The translations under genes were made by a program, and so were the position numbers. From the NCBI GenBank assembly GCA_021732025.1, contig JAKFVU010000084.1, forward strand, positions 1 through 64,000: 64,000 nucleotides of DNA. The letters are read 5' to 3'. The notes under the pieces are model-generated. The model was not told the origin of the DNA, ran no database searches, and was given only the letters and a program-made list of their open reading frames with translations. This document shows, piece after piece, positions 1-8,840 of the stretch. Origin of the DNA: Candidatus Obscuribacterales bacterium. GTDB taxonomy: Bacteria > Cyanobacteriota > Vampirovibrionia > Obscuribacterales > Obscuribacteraceae. Numbering within the stretch: the stretch's first letter is position 1; every line of letters starts with the position of its first letter.

Positions 1-1150
1 GTTCCTGCACCGGCTGTCGTTCCTGCTCCAGCAGTCGTTCCTGCACCAGCAGTCGTTCCTGCTCCAGCAGTCGTTCCTGCACCAGCAGTAGTTCCTGCTC
101 CAGCAGTCGTACCAGCTCCAGCAGTTGTTCCTGCTCCAGCAGTTGTTCCTGCGCCAGCGGTGGTTCCTGCTCCAGCTGTAGTTCCTGCTCCGGCAGTCGT
201 TCCTGTTCCAGCTGCTTGCTGAGACAAGTTACCACCTGACGTCGTTCCTGCACCGGCAGTGGTTCCGGCACCAGCAGTCGTTCCTGCTCCGGCATTGGTT
301 CCGGTACCAGCAGTCGTTCCCGCTCCAGCAGTCGTTCCTGCTCCGGCAGTCGTTCCTGCTCCGGCAGTCGTTCCTGCTCCGGCAGTCGTTCCTGCTCCAG
401 CAGTTGTTCCTGCTCCAGCGGCCTGCTGAGACAAGTTACCACCAGTCGCAGTTCCTGCTCCAGCTGTAGTTCCTGCTCCGGCAGTCGTTCCTGTTCCAGC
501 TGCTTGCTGAGACAAGTTACCACCTGACGTCGTTCCTGCACTGGCAGTGGTTCCGGCTCCGGCAGTTGTTCCTGCACCGGCAGTCGTTCCTGCTCCAGCG
601 GTAGTCCCCGCACCCGCAGTCGTTCCTGCTCCAGCGGTAGTCCCCGCACCCGCAGTCGTTCCTGCTCCAGCGGTAGTCCCCGCACCCGCAGTCGTTCCTG
701 CTCCAGCGGTAGTCCCCGCACCCGCAGTCGTTCCTGCTCCGGCGGTGGTTCCGGCCCCAGCATTTGTGCCAGCTCCGGCAATCGTACCAGCACTTGCGTT
801 GCTCGTCGCCACAGCGGCGGAAACATTCCCGGATCCAGCAGCTTGTTGTGCTAAGTTGCCGCTAGCTGTAGCTGCTCCAGCATTAGTTCCAGCAGTCGTT
901 GCCGCTCCAGCAGTAGTTCCTGCTCCAGCATTGGTTCCTGCTCCAGCAGTAGTTCCGGCTCCAGCAGTCGTTCCTGCTCCGGCAGTAGTTCCTGCTCCGG
1001 CAGTAGTTCCTGCTCCAGCAGTAGTTCCCGCTCCGGCATTGGTTCCTGCTCCAGCATTGGTTCCGGCTCCAGCATTGGTTCCCGCTCCAGCAGTAGTTCC
1101 TGCTCCGGCATTGGTTCCGGCTCCAGCATTGGTTCCAGCTGCTGTGTTAC
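1..1150 (-). repeat. 18-bp (TAGAGT hexapeptide) tandem repeat tract
   Basis: Tandem 18-bp units, forward consensus GTTCCTGCTCCAGCAGTC with scattered C/G, A/G and T/C changes, encode the hexapeptide T-A-G-A-G-T (or N-A-G-A-G-T) on the minus strand. Arrays are interrupted by a GNL(S/A)QQ segment near 215-235, 425-440, 500-525, 845, 1190 and 1350. A 36-bp double unit (GCTCCAGCGGTAGTCCCCGC core) is repeated four times at about 584-727. A block of roughly 80-90 bp around 170-250 reappears at about 458-540, an offset of 288 bp or 16 units. There is no unique spacer sequence, so this is not CRISPR. Confidence 0.9.
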
Positions 1151-4100
1151 TTGCCACCACAACTGCAGAGACGTTTCCAGCCCCAGTAGCTTGTTGCGCG
1201 AGAGTGCCACCGGTTGCAGTGGTCGTTCCAGCTGTGGTTCCAGCTGCTGTTCCCGCCGCAGTCCCAGCCGCTGTTCCAGAAGTATTACCGCCAGTACCTG
1301 CAACGCCTCCAGAGAGTGGGGCAGCTGTTGTAGAGCCAGCGCCCTGTTGCGCTAGGTTTCCGCTGTTAGTGTTGGCAGGTGCCGTGCCGGCCGCTATAGT
1401 TCCAGCTCCTGTTCCAGGAACAACATTACCTGTACCTGATCCTGAACCTGTTCCTGTGCCTGTAGCAACCGTACCAGCGGTGTTTCCTACAGTAGGATTG
1501 ACCACACCGGCAGTGATGCCAGCGTTTGCAGGTGGTGCTTTCGCCACTTCAACGACGGCACCAGGTGCAGTGTCGCGACTAACAGTAGTGCTGCTACCGA
1601 CAGGTACGACTGGAACTGGAGCGGTAACAACCTTAGCCTCAACCGGTGTAGCCGAACCCGCAACGGGAGTAGCAGCAACTCGTGCCGCCTCTGCAGCATT
1701 TCTATTATCTACAGGTATGGCTCTATTATCAGTAACAGCACCAGTTGGTGTTACTCTACTGTCGACAGCTGGCACCACAACTGGAGCGCCTGCCGACCCT
1801 CTATTTTCTACCGTTGGCACCACAACTGCGGGGACCACAGCGCCTGATGAGGTATTGCGCTCTACTGTCGGCTGAGCTGCAGGACGTTCTACTGCAACTA
1901 CGATGGCAGCAGGCGCTGGCGCTGCGGCAACAACTTTGTCAGCAACAGGAGGAGGCGGCGGGCCAGGCTGTCTTGCAACTTCTACAGAAGCAGCGGGAGC
2001 AGCTACCGGCACATTGACGCTACCAGCCTTCGCATCACTGGCTGGAATTGAAGCCCCTGCACCTTTATTGTCGACAACTGCAGTGCCAGCAGCTGGTGCC
2101 TTGTTATCCACAACTGGCGTATTTATAGGCGTATTTATAGGCGCCTTAATTTCACCTGCAGGCCCAGAAGTAGGCTTAGCTTCTACCACCGGCGGAGAAA
2201 CGGGCTTCGCTTCTACATATACTGGTTTGGGTTCAGGTGCATGTACTGGCTGTGCTTCAACCTTCGCGACCTCGACCCTGGCAGGCTCGACTTTTGCTGC
2301 TTCGACCTTCGCGGGTTCCGCTTTCGCAACTTCAACTCTGGCGGCTTCAACTTTGGCAGCCTCCACCTTAGCAGCGGCAGCAGCGTCACGCTTCTGTTCA
2401 GCAGTTCTGTTATCGAGCGGCATGGCTATGACGATAGGATCGATTGTGGGCTTGAGCTTTGGCACTTCAAGCGAGGGCGCTTGCACCGATGTCTTGCCTC
2501 CCTCACCTATCTGAGATTCTGGTGTTGACGGCTTTTGAGTAGGCGTAGAAACAGGAGTACCAGCTACGTGAGCAAGATAACCACCTGTATTTCCATAGTA
2601 ATCTTTACTGCCATCGACTGTATTTGTAACTGTCTTGCCCATGGCATCGATCACAGTTACTGAGTGATTGGCTGCATCCTTTATAGTGATTACGCCGCTA
2701 GGGTCAATCTTGATTGTCTGACCGGTAGCTATATCTAACTTGTTATTACCAGCATCTGTAATGGAAACAAGCTTGCCGTTGGCGTCGTATTGAAGAGTTG
2801 TCTTAGAAGGCGGTGCGCCACCATCACTGATACTATTGATGTGACCAGTCTTCTTGTCAGTTTCAACAATATTTGCTATGGCGCCTTGAGAATAGTTGGT
2901 TTCAGTGATAGTAGCTTTGTTAGTTACGATCTCTTTAGTGATTGAACCATCAGCACCACGGATAGTTTCGACAGAGTTGCCCCAAGGTTGAACAACCTTG
3001 GTAGAAGTACCGTCGGCGGTAACCCAAGTCTGTTTACCGGTAGCGGCATCGTAAGTAATCGTGCCTTTGAATGCACCAGCTGGGTCAAGCTTGACAGTAC
3101 CGTCAGCAGCAATCGTAGATTTCTGCCAAGTTCCATCAGCGGTTTTTTCTAAAACACCATCTTTTGTTTGTATGGAAGAGAGTTTGCCACTTTGATCGTA
3201 GCTAAACACTGTACCTTTTATGTCAGACTGTGCAATAAGGTGTCCCGCGGCATCAGTTTTGACGAAGCGCCCATCATTACCAAACGTAGTTACCAGGCCA
3301 TTTGCGTCAACACTCTTCGGTAAGCCGTTGTCACCGATCTCGATCTTTCCACCGGCGGTGTTCATTTTGGTGGTGGTTAAACCATCTTTACTAGTGAACT
3401 CAATTCCTGTGACGTTACCAGCAGCATCGCGTGTGTAGTTGTACTTGCTGCCATCGGGATTCGTTACGCCAACGACATTGTCGTCCTTGTCTTTGCGGAC
3501 TTCTGAGTGGTCATAGTTAACGCGAGTGTGAGTGTAATCCCCACCTTCTGTGGAGTTTTTACCCTCCCACTTAAAGTTAGGGTTGGCTGGATTTACCCAA
3601 CTGGCAACACCATTGGCATCAGGCTCAGTGACTCGAGTCCAAGTGCCGGTCTTGTTGGTTACTTCATTAAGAACACCATTGGCATCATATTTGAAGCTGT
3701 AGGTAGCACCGCCTGGCACTAGCTCAACAATCTGGGTAAGTTGATTTTTCTGATCGTATGTCTTCTGCTGCGCGCCATCAGTAACTATGCGCATACCATG
3801 CGCGTCTATTACTGTGTCGAGCCCTTTTGTATCTTTGTAGTTAATACTGCCATCGGTGAAGGCGTGCAAACTGCTGATTGTCTGATCGCCATTCTTGTAA
3901 GTACCGTCAGCTTGGCGCTCCCACTGGCCGTTCGGCAGGCTGGCCTTGGTCAGCACACCATCTTTATATTCAAAGGTAGAAGCTACACCGTTGGCGTCAA
4001 CCGACTTAGTAACATTGCCTTCCTTATCAGTGGTGACAACTATCGGATTTGGTTGAGCAGGAGTAGTGACGTCCTTACGGCCGTCGGCATGTTGAACTTC

Positions 4101-7100
4101 AATGCCACCATTTGGTTTGGTGTATGTGATGTCACCAGTTTTAGAGTCGATTTCAACACTCTTAAAGGTCTTGCCTGCGTCTTGCAGCGGACCACCAGGA
4201 GGATCAGCTTCAAACATTTTAGGCCGTACTGGATAAGAACCATCAGCATTAGGCTGGAAGAGGCTCATGCTGACGCGCTCGCCATTCTCGTTATATTTAA
4301 AGGTGGCGTAATCGCCGTTAGCGCCCCAGAAGTCAGTTAACTGGCCTTTGGCATCATATTGCTTAACGGCACCATCGATATACTCATTGCGGCTGCCATC
4401 GGGAGCATTGGCGATCCGGTTGCCATCCTTCAAAAGCATCATCATTGTGCCATCGCCAGCACCGACGCTAATTGATTGGACATCGCCTCTCGGCCCGCTC
4501 CAAGTTCCATCAGCATTCTTCGTGAACGTGCCAAGTGGGCCGACAGTCTCTATTACTCTGTTGTTTGCATCGTATTTATAGGTAGTGTCAACACCATCAG
4601 CGTTGGTGACCTTGGTGATATTACCAGCAGTATCAGTAAAGGTCTTGACCGCATTGGGTTCAACACCGATAACTTTGTCTATTCGACCATCAAGATGCTG
4701 TGTGGTCTTGGAGCCATCGCTCAGCACATAAGTGATATCGCCCGTCTTAGCGTCAACATCAACACTCTTGTACTTCTTGTCACCATCGGTCAAGGCGCCA
4801 GTGCCGTCATCCTTGAATGTCTGAGGTTTGTCGGTATACAAACCTGTTCTCTTGTCAGTTTGCAAGACAGTCATTTCAACACGATTTCCATTGTCATCGT
4901 ATTTAAATGTGGTTTTGTCTCCGTTTGCAGAAGTTAGCTCAGAAAGCTGACCTTTGGCATCAAAGGTTTTGACCGAGCCATTCTCTCGTTCAATTCGCCC
5001 ACCATCAGGTTTACTCTCAATACTGGCGCCGTCCTTGAGAGAGACGATAGTGACACCATCAGCTGCACGAACACTAACTGATTCAACTTTTCCTTGAGGG
5101 CCAGTCCACGTGCCATCAGCATTGAGTTTATAGGTTCCGAGCGGACCAGTGGTCTCGACCAGTTTGTTCTGTTCGTCGTACTTATAGCTAGTTTCTACGC
5201 CATTGGAACCAGTAACTTTAACAACGTTGCCTGATGCATCAGTAACTATGTTAGTTTTACTTCCGTCTGGCGCACCATCGATCAAGCTGCCATCTTTAAA
5301 GGCAACCGAAACTGATCCGTCCGAAGATCTAACACTGATAGACTCAACGTTACCGAGCGGACCGTCCCAAGTACCTTCTGCATTGCGCTTGAAGTTACCC
5401 ATCGGACCATTAGTTTCAATGAGTTGGTTGGCGGCGTCATACTTGTAGGTAGACTCGACGCCTGAGGCGCTAGTCACTCTAACTATATTGCCGGAGGCAT
5501 CACTATAAGTTTTGGTGGCATTCGGTTCGATACCAATAGTCTGATCGACCCGACCATCTAGATGCTGAAGATTCTTTGAACCATCAGGAAGATAGTAGGT
5601 AAGGTCACCAGTTTTGGCATCGAAATTAACGTCTGCATACTTGTACTCAGAATCAGTGAGCGGCCCACCGGGCCATTCAGCGATAAAGGTCTCTGGTTTA
5701 TCTGAATATTTACCGGTAGCCTTATCAAGCTTGTAGATATTTATTTCAGTGTTATTGCCATCTTGATCGTACTTGAAGGCTGTGTAATCCCCGTTGGCAG
5801 CCCACATCTGACTGAGCTGCCCTTTGTCATCATAACGTTTGACAGTGTCTTGGACATATTCTGTTCTGCTACCATCGGCGGCACCATCAATCTTCGTGCC
5901 ATCCTTAAGCACCATGGCCATAGAACCGTCATTGGCTCTGAGGTTAATAGATTCGACGTTGCCGAGAGGGCCAGCCCAGGTACCGTCAGCATTTTGTTTG
6001 TAATTGCCGAGCGGACCGTTCGCTTCAACTATCTTGTTGTTTGCGTCATATTTGTATGTGGTTTCAGCACCATTGGCGCCTGTCACTTTAACGATATTGC
6101 CAGCGGTATCACTAAAGGTTTTAGTGGCATTGGGCTCAAGACCGATTACTTGATCGGTACGACCGTCCAAGTGCTGGATATTCTTAGAGCCATTCTCTAG
6201 AACATAGCTGACGTCGCCAGTTTTGGAATCAACATCAACACTCTTATATTTCTTGCTAGCATCGGTAAGGGGGCCACCAGGAGTTTCTGCCACAAATACT
6301 TGCGGTTGGTCGCCGTACTTGCCAGTGGCTTTGTCCTTCTGCCACAGGGTCATCTCGGTGCGATTGCCCTGTTCGTCATACTTAAAGCTCGAATAGTCAC
6401 CTTTGGAGCCCCACATTTCTGAGAGCTGGCCCTTAGTATCGTATTTGCGCGATGAGCCGTCAGTATCAAACTCAGTGCGACTGCCGTCTACTCTGCGCTT
6501 GAGAGTGGCACCATCACCGAGGTCGAAGAGTACACTGCCGTCGGTGGGATCGACCTGAATCTTCGATACCTTGTCTATGGGGCCAGTCCACTTACCCTCT
6601 GCATCTTTAGTGAAGGTACCTAATGGACCAACAGTTTCTACTAGCTGGTTCTTATCATCGTACTTAAAGCTAGTGGCTTCACCAGTGGCACTGACAGTTT
6701 TGACTGTATTACCAAAAGTATCTAGTTCTCTTCTGCTCGAATCAGCTTTGGTTACGACTGTACTGCCATCGGCCAACCTGGTCTGCTGACTGCCATCAGC
6801 AAACTTCATCTCAAGTTTGCCTTCATTGTCTATCGTTAGGTCTTTGACGCTAACCGCGGCTCCAGCCTTATCAGTTCCTTCCCATGAATTACTTTCGGCA
6901 TTGAACTTGAGATTGCCCATGTCGCTTTTAATTTCGGTCAGCTTACCGTCTTCACCGTAGTTAAAGCTGGCAACTTGACCCAAGCCATCTTTGGTGGCAA
7001 CTACGCGGCCTTGTGCATCACGAAGTGGATAGACTGGCACTGGCCCCATAACTTCAGTTGGGGCTTCTAAAGTTCTCTCGACTTTATCGCTGCTAAGAAG

Positions 7101-8441
7101 TACATCTTTGGTTGCCACAGGCGGCGTAAAGTCTTCTACTTTTACTTCTTTGGCTGGCACAGGAGAGATAGTTGTCTCAAAGCCAGTGACATTGCCCATG
7201 GCGTCATAAGTCGGTACCGAAACGCTAGCAGGTGTATCGATGGTTGGTATCGGTTTAGCTTTGACCTGCTCCGAGGCAGGTATTGAAATTGGCTTCTCAG
7301 CGGGTATTTGCCCACCAACTGACTTATCACCAGATAGCGGCGGAGAGCCAACGTCAACAACAACAGACTTACTGGTTTCAACTTGAACTTTCGGCTTGGC
7401 TGGTATCACCAATGAGGCATCAACAGAGTCGGCCTTAAAGGTATCGCGAGTGACGGCAACTGTTTCAACAGGCGGTTCGAAAGATTCGTCGCCCTTAGAA
7501 ATAGGGGGAAGACCTGGGTCAAGTGCATCAGAACCTCGACCGACCGACTTTCCGTCTAGGCCAGTAGTGAGAGGCGCAGAGCCGTCATACTTGTTCAATG
7601 ACGCATTCTGAATGGCTCTGGCAGTAGCTTCGGCAATGAGCTGATCGTTGGTCTGTTTAGCACCTAATGACTGGTCAACTGGCACACCTGATTTGGTGCC
7701 CTCTGTATAGGTTTCAGCGCCAGGAGGAACATACAAATTGGCGTCGGCTCCATATGAAGACTCGCCACCTGAACCCATCAACGGTGGCGGCGCCACCACC
7801 AGACCATCTTTGCCGACCACAGCTGATGTTGGCGGCTGGTCCAGATCTTTGCCTACGTTGATTTGCGCTGGTCTATCAATTACGGTCGGATGCTCACCAG
7901 TTTCAGTGGCTGGAGTTTTACCTTCAACTGTTTGAACGGGAACTTCAATCGCGGTTCTGATACCGTCTTTGCCTGTGATTACAGTCTCTGTCTTAACGCC
8001 AGTATCAGGCTTTGCACTATCATCAGTCTTTGCACCGTCTTTGCCTACAACTGCGGTTTGAGTTTTGGCATCAACCTCGACAGGTACCGTAGTGGTGGTT
8101 CTAACACCGTCTCTGCCTGTGGTTACAGTTTGTACTCGAACGCCGTCGGTGGTAGTCGCATTCGCGTCAGTCTTCCGCGCGGCCGCACCAGGCTCTTCAA
8201 CTGGCACTTCCACCATGTAACGCTTGCCGTCTTTACCGACTTCGACGAGCTTAGTGGCCGGCTTGGCTGCAGCACTTTCTACTGCGGAGCCTCCCGTACC
8301 AATCTCGACTTTTGGCAATTCACTGACATCGGTACTCTTCAGAACAGCAGCGTCGTGAGATTTGAGAGCAACAGCCGTACCGGCGATATCGGAGCCCAAG
8401 CCCGATTTTACTGACGAGTCTTTGGCCGCAACTGGCTCCAT
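1..8441 (-). CDS. Giant YD-repeat / hexapeptide-repeat protein, C-terminus cut by window edge
   Basis: One minus-strand frame (codons with lowest coordinate divisible by 3) stays open from the stop at 8556-8558 to base 1, at least 2,800 codons. I checked the frame at the 5' end, at about 4450 and at 1-38. From the N-terminus there are about 450 residues of charged low-complexity sequence with recurring VGKDG and GRDGVR motifs. Then come YD-type repeats (YKYDANN, FKYDENG, DGSKTTQHLDGR, DAAGNVTG) from about 7000 to 2600. A KVEAAKVE / PAPAA linker follows, and last a Gly-Ala-Thr hexapeptide tract that runs off the window. YD repeats are typical of RHS/wall-associated proteins; no toxin tip or RHS core can be seen because the C-terminus is missing. 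I see no signal peptide. The start is uncertain: ATG at 8441 is used here, while TTG at 8522 has a GGGG stretch 8 bases upstream. Function unknown; a surface or exported role is inferred. Confidence 0.8.
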   Translation of the reverse strand, partial: MEPVAAKDSSVKSGLGSDIAGTAVALKSHDAAVLKSTDVSELPKVEIGTGGSAVESAAAKPATKLVEVGKDGKRYMVEVPVEEPGAAARKTDANATTTDGVRVQTVTTGRDGVRTTTTVPVEVDAKTQTAVVGKDGAKTDDSAKPDTGVKTETVITGKDGIRTAIEVPVQTVEGKTPATETGEHPTVIDRPAQINVGKDLDQPPTSAVVGKDGLVVAPPPLMGSGGESSYGADANLYVPPGAETYTEGTKSGVPVDQSLGAKQTNDQLIAEATARAIQNASLNKYDGSAPLTTGLDGKSVGRGSDALDPGLPPISKGDESFEPPVETVAVTRDTFKADSVDASLVIPAKPKVQVETSKSVVVDVGSPPLSGDKSVGGQIPAEKPISIPASEQVKAKPIPTIDTPASVSVPTYDAMGNVTGFETTISPVPAKEVKVEDFTPPVATKDVLLSSDKVERTLEAPTEVMGPVPVYPLRDAQGRVVATKDGLGQVASFNYGEDGKLTEIKSDMGNLKFNAESNSWEGTDKAGAAVSVKDLTIDNEGKLEMKFADGSQQTRLADGSTVVTKADSSRRELDTFGNTVKTVSATGEATSFKYDDKNQLVETVGPLGTFTKDAEGKWTGPIDKVSKIQVDPTDGSVLFDLGDGATLKRRVDGSRTEFDTDGSSRKYDTKGQLSEMWGSKGDYSSFKYDEQGNRTEMTLWQKDKATGKYGDQPQVFVAETPGGPLTDASKKYKSVDVDSKTGDVSYVLENGSKNIQHLDGRTDQVIGLEPNATKTFSDTAGNIVKVTGANGAETTYKYDANNKIVEANGPLGNYKQNADGTWAGPLGNVESINLRANDGSMAMVLKDGTKIDGAADGSRTEYVQDTVKRYDDKGQLSQMWAANGDYTAFKYDQDGNNTEINIYKLDKATGKYSDKPETFIAEWPGGPLTDSEYKYADVNFDAKTGDLTYYLPDGSKNLQHLDGRVDQTIGIEPNATKTYSDASGNIVRVTSASGVESTYKYDAANQLIETNGPMGNFKRNAEGTWDGPLGNVESISVRSSDGSVSVAFKDGSLIDGAPDGSKTNIVTDASGNVVKVTGSNGVETSYKYDEQNKLVETTGPLGTYKLNADGTWTGPQGKVESVSVRAADGVTIVSLKDGASIESKPDGGRIERENGSVKTFDAKGQLSELTSANGDKTTFKYDDNGNRVEMTVLQTDKRTGLYTDKPQTFKDDGTGALTDGDKKYKSVDVDAKTGDITYVLSDGSKTTQHLDGRIDKVIGVEPNAVKTFTDTAGNITKVTNADGVDTTYKYDANNRVIETVGPLGTFTKNADGTWSGPRGDVQSISVGAGDGTMMMLLKDGNRIANAPDGSRNEYIDGAVKQYDAKGQLTDFWGANGDYATFKYNENGERVSMSLFQPNADGSYPVRPKMFEADPPGGPLQDAGKTFKSVEIDSKTGDITYTKPNGGIEVQHADGRKDVTTPAQPNPIVVTTDKEGNVTKSVDANGVASTFEYKDGVLTKASLPNGQWERQADGTYKNGDQTISSLHAFTDGSINYKDTKGLDTVIDAHGMRIVTDGAQQKTYDQKNQLTQIVELVPGGATYSFKYDANGVLNEVTNKTGTWTRVTEPDANGVASWVNPANPNFKWEGKNSTEGGDYTHTRVNYDHSEVRKDKDDNVVGVTNPDGSKYNYTRDAAGNVTGIEFTSKDGLTTTKMNTAGGKIEIGDNGLPKSVDANGLVTTFGNDGRFVKTDAAGHLIAQSDIKGTVFSYDQSGKLSSIQTKDGVLEKTADGTWQKSTIAADGTVKLDPAGAFKGTITYDAATGKQTWVTADGTSTKVVQPWGNSVETIRGADGSITKEIVTNKATITETNYSQGAIANIVETDKKTGHINSISDGGAPPSKTTLQYDANGKLVSITDAGNNKLDIATGQTIKIDPSGVITIKDAANHSVTVIDAMGKTVTNTVDGSKDYYGNTGGYLAHVAGTPVSTPTQKPSTPESQIGEGGKTSVQAPSLEVPKLKPTIDPIVIAMPLDNRTAEQKRDAAAAAKVEAAKVEAARVEVAKAEPAKVEAAKVEPARVEVAKVEAQPVHAPEPKPVYVEAKPVSPPVVEAKPTSGPAGEIKAPINTPINTPVVDNKAPAAGTAVVDNKGAGASIPASDAKAGSVNVPVAAPAASVEVARQPGPPPPPVADKVVAAAPAPAAIVVAVERPAAQPTVERNTSSGAVVPAVVVPTVENRGSAGAPVVVPAVDSRVTPTGAVTDNRAIPVDNRNAAEAARVAATPVAGSATPVEAKVVTAPVPVVPVGSSTTVSRDTAPGAVVEVAKAPPANAGITAGVVNPTVGNTAGTVATGTGTGSGSGTGNVVPGTGAGTIAAGTAPANTNSGNLAQQGAGSTTAAPLSGGVAGTGGNTSGTAAGTAAGTAAGTTAGTTTATGGTLAQQATGAGNVSAVVVASNTAAGTNAGAGTNAGAGTTAGAGTNAGAGTNAGAGTNAGAGTTAGAGTTAGAGTTAGAGTTAGAGTTAGAGTNAGAGTTAGAATTAGTNAGAATASGNLAQQAAGSGNVSAAVATSNASAGTIAGAGTNAGAGTTAGAGTTAGAGTTAGAGTTAGAGTTAGAGTTAGAGTTAGAGTTAGAGTTAGAGTTAGAGTTAGAGTTASAGTTSGGNLSQQAAGTGTTAGAGTTAGAGTATGGNLSQQAAGAGTTAGAGTTAGAGTTAGAGTTAGAGTTAGAGTTAGTGTNAGAGTTAGAGTTAGAGTTSGGNLSQQAAGTGTTAGAGTTAGAGTTAGAGTTAGAGTTAGAGTTAGAGTTAGAGTTAGAGTTAGAGTTAGAGTTAGAG
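4440..6640 (-). repeat. Long (~610 bp) in-frame internal repeats of the YD-repeat gene
   Basis: A module anchored on the protein motif GPLGxxKxNADGTWxGP recurs with DNA anchors near 6581, 5969, 5359, 5098 and 4491. Spacings are about 612, 610, 261 and 607 bp, all near multiples of three. Each full module is about 203 residues and contains the DGRxDQVIGxEPNATKTF and TYKYDANN motifs. The 261-bp step is an extra partial module of about 87 codons. A more degenerate copy may lie near 6880-6960. Confidence 0.75.
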
Positions 8442-8840
8442 GACGTCAGGCTTTTTCTCGGCCGCATCCTTGGGAACGACCTTGTCTACTGGTTTTTCGT
8501 CTTTTTCAGTAGTGTCAGCCAAGTCTTGAGCCCCATAGAAGCCAAACCATATCTCTTATCTTTCTATGCACTTAAACAGCAGCCATTTAACGACCTGCCG
8601 GTTCTCAAGCAGAATTTTTATCTGCCCACGGGTTATTTAGCGCCTAGTAAGCCTCGCTCGAGATTTCATCGTCGCCAAAATGGACACACCGAGACCAAGA
8701 TTAAGGACCACTAATATATAACTAACCAGGGCGCAGAAACTGTTACCTGGGCAACAATTGCAGAAATATGACGCCCCAAAACGGCCAAAAACCGACGATT
8801 TAATATTAAATCGCAGAATTCAGCAACCAACAAAAATTAG
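8442..8840. other. Gap between two minus-strand genes, with a perfect 18-bp palindrome
   Basis: No convincing gene is seen here. The upstream leader of the giant repeat gene must lie in this stretch. A perfect palindrome, CGATTTAATATTAAATCG, sits at 8796-8813, about 28 bases past the stop codon of the LysM gene. It is AT-rich and lacks a following T-run on the minus strand, so an operator is as likely as a weak terminator. I did not find a clear -35/-10 pair for the giant gene. Confidence 0.5.

Noticed and set aside
1-1150. CRISPR array
   Set aside because: Repeats are contiguous 18-mers without unique spacers, lie in a coding frame, and no cas gene is near.
851-1303. Minus-strand Leu/Glu/Gln-rich ORF
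   Set aside because: A second open frame of the same array, not continuous with the YD-repeat frame, and its composition is an artefact of the repeat.
547-1875. Plus-strand ORF encoding VPAPAV repeats (442 codons)
   Set aside because: It is the antisense reading of an 18-bp array whose minus-strand frame continues without a stop into recognisable YD repeats. Repeats whose unit is a multiple of three leave several frames open.
8526-8714. Plus-strand 62-codon ORF before the giant gene
   Set aside because: No ribosome site or recognisable features; it overlaps the likely leader of the giant minus-strand gene.
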